A stretch of 64,000 nt of DNA from Zymoseptoria tritici IPO323. Its lineage: Eukaryota > Ascomycota > Dothideomycetes > Mycosphaerellales > Mycosphaerellaceae. Below the pieces are notes generated by a model. It saw nothing but the letters and a program-made list of their open reading frames with translations. It did no database searches and had not been told where the DNA came from. Position numbers and translations under genes: made by a program. Below are positions 63,901-64,000 of this stretch, in pieces (within the stretch, counting starts at the first letter, position 1; each line of letters opens with the position of its first letter). The stretch spans positions 558,001 to 622,000 of the forward strand of contig NC_018208.1 of NCBI RefSeq assembly GCF_000219625.1. The letters run 5' to 3'.

Positions 63901-64000
63901 ATTTCCTCCCGCTCACATCGTACGCCGCGATCAATCCTCCGAGATATCTGATCGTGACTTCGAACAACGGTATGTCATCTCTTGAGGAGGTCGTGAAGTC
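60953..64000 (-). CDS. GH47 alpha-1,2-mannosidase with internal tandem repeats (5' end beyond window)
   Basis: The frame is open to the window edge, so the N-terminus is missing; more than 1,000 residues are visible. GH47 blocks are DDIPLFEVTIRYLGGLIAAYD, the EGRHRVVLAELGTLSLEF strand, HLTCFAGGMLAMGG, TQTGIMPE with a catalytic acid, RKYILRPEAIESVWYMFRITGD and the end LNTEAHFFRRP. The catalytic region is interrupted by about 850 bp of repeats (62530-63380) and by a Pro/Lys/Glu-rich insertion of about 100 residues (61400-61790). GH47 enzymes trim mannose in the ER and Golgi or mark proteins for degradation; the insertions prevent assigning a subclass from this reading. Confidence 0.85.
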   Translation of the reverse strand, partial: DFTTSSRDDIPLFEVTIRYLGGLIAAYDVSGRKYQVLMDKALELGEILYSAFDTNNRMPETYYKWKPPSAQKKTYPSGEGRHRVVLAELGTLSLEFTRLAQLSGEDKFYDAIARITDAFEEMQMRTRLPGMWPISVDASGCGKEMGVAASRKETGVVGNRKGRNPPGKAAEDAAAKASGALDAAKEKIDQPPVDPPIKQSTDDTIGPEVELTKEPDAKALAEAEKKLLNSQNHDAHMDAAMEKMDKNVANPMPHTGKQTDLRNPSELTPNDNELTKRHAKRAAIEPDAAALKAAEKILKDSMDPQANMDKAMQAMDKNVANPMAHTGEQQDLRAQSAYQDEERTGNKNVKREAEEAYIPDAAALAAAEKILKDSMDSEAHMDEAMEKMDKNVANPMAHTGKQSDLRAQPAYMDQERSSNKNVKREDGGFVPTEPDAAALAKAEKILKDSQDPEAHMDAAMEKMDKNVANPMAHTGKQSDLRNPSEHAPQGSKPQGGTYTPDSIGLHPGDAPYKAGMGAAYLEQQTASHSDDNRALKNAYHPADELPMFVEDLPPEEETCIPQGLETPSLHGTEVYTLGGQSDSVYEYFPKEYLLLGGQVEQYKTMYLASTKPIIDKLLFRPMTPDNLDILIAGELTVSINYTTELPYDELTPKNEHLTCFAGGMLAMGGRIFNEPSHIELGRKVTEGCVWGYNATQTGIMPEGLHVMACEDVKDCKWNETKWHDELDPYRSYREEQRKQFFEKYPDYVEATTDGVAMERDAFKPKEGLKAKTVEVKPKPVEEDPFNAKAKRQLDDEELGLEETPAGPEEAPAVLGPVEDTIPDALPPSSTEPLPPLSSLSLKPTETTDKETYSYPVYTPTPPKTHEQFIQSKLTSERLPRGFTSLERKYILRPEAIESVWYMFRITGDQHWRDVGWQMFQSIEKATKAKWGHSSISDVTRTGKREADEDGEEVWIEGFGQTDQMESFWLAETLKYFYLLFEESERWGLDEWVLNTEAHFFRRPDAGRWDGEKVVK
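62530..63380 (-). repeat. Four ~73-residue tandem repeats with Lys-Arg junctions inside the GH47 gene
   Basis: Each unit reads roughly PDAAALxxAEKILKDSxD, then HMDxAMEKMDKNVANPM and AHTGKQSDLR. The ANPM methionine codons lie at 63245, 63032, 62813 and 62588, spacings of 213, 219 and 225 bp (71, 73 and 75 codons). Lys-Arg pairs sit at the junctions: 63170-63175 and 63158-63163 (TKRHAKR), 62948-62953 (VKREAEEA) and 62729-62734 (VKREDGG). The units differ at the DNA level by many silent changes, so they are not a very recent expansion. Confidence 0.9.

Overview
This is filamentous fungal DNA. Genes are split by 48-77 nt GT-AG introns, packed on both strands, and encode eukaryotic housekeeping proteins: a proteasome lid subunit, a complex I subunit, SMC6, prefoldin 3, Eco1 and a SAGA deubiquitinase. 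The centre carries a DHN-melanin locus made of a non-reducing polyketide synthase, a Cmr1/Pig1-type regulator and a trihydroxynaphthalene reductase. That arrangement is typical of Dothideomycetes; a Mycosphaerella-like (Capnodiales sensu lato) source is my inference. All exon boundaries were read by eye from splice consensus and protein continuity.

Layout. 0-6 kb: an intron-bearing tRNA-Ala(CGC), a small SMP-domain gene, a deaminase-fold protein and three unknown small genes. 6-12 kb: MOG1, RPN9 and the NDUFA9-type complex I subunit (divergent from RPN9), then a GCNA/SprT-like protease. 13-14 kb: a C2H2 regulator. 16-28 kb: UBP8-type deubiquitinase, a cytochrome-b5/MAPR-like membrane protein with an LEA-like tail and HDEL end, SMC6, an unknown low-complexity protein with a 15-bp minisatellite, and prefoldin 3. 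28-47.5 kb: the melanin locus, where PKS and regulator are divergent across a 7.3 kb stretch without a recognisable gene and the reductase lies downstream of the regulator. 48-54 kb: an unknown protein with LRR-like leucine spacing, a J-domain membrane protein, Eco1, ureidoglycolate lyase and a small Cys-rich protein. 54.7-59.1 kb: four tandem BTB/POZ paralogues, one frameshifted. 59.7-64 kb: an F-box-like DUF7730-type protein and a GH47 alpha-mannosidase that runs off the right edge.

How genes work together. The PKS should make 1,3,6,8-tetrahydroxynaphthalene, the reductase performs the THN reductions, and the regulator should control both. Scytalone dehydratase is not in the window, which is usual because it is often unlinked.

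Most unusual signals: (1) the GH47 mannosidase carries four ~73-residue tandem repeats inside its catalytic region with Lys-Arg sites at three of the junctions, one reading KREAEEA, a layout like Kex2-processed repeat proteins; (2) the BTB array shares an intron position and a C-terminal LDGTGFxP signature I do not recognise; (3) the PKS has an in-frame 51-nt intron beside the thioesterase catalytic histidine.
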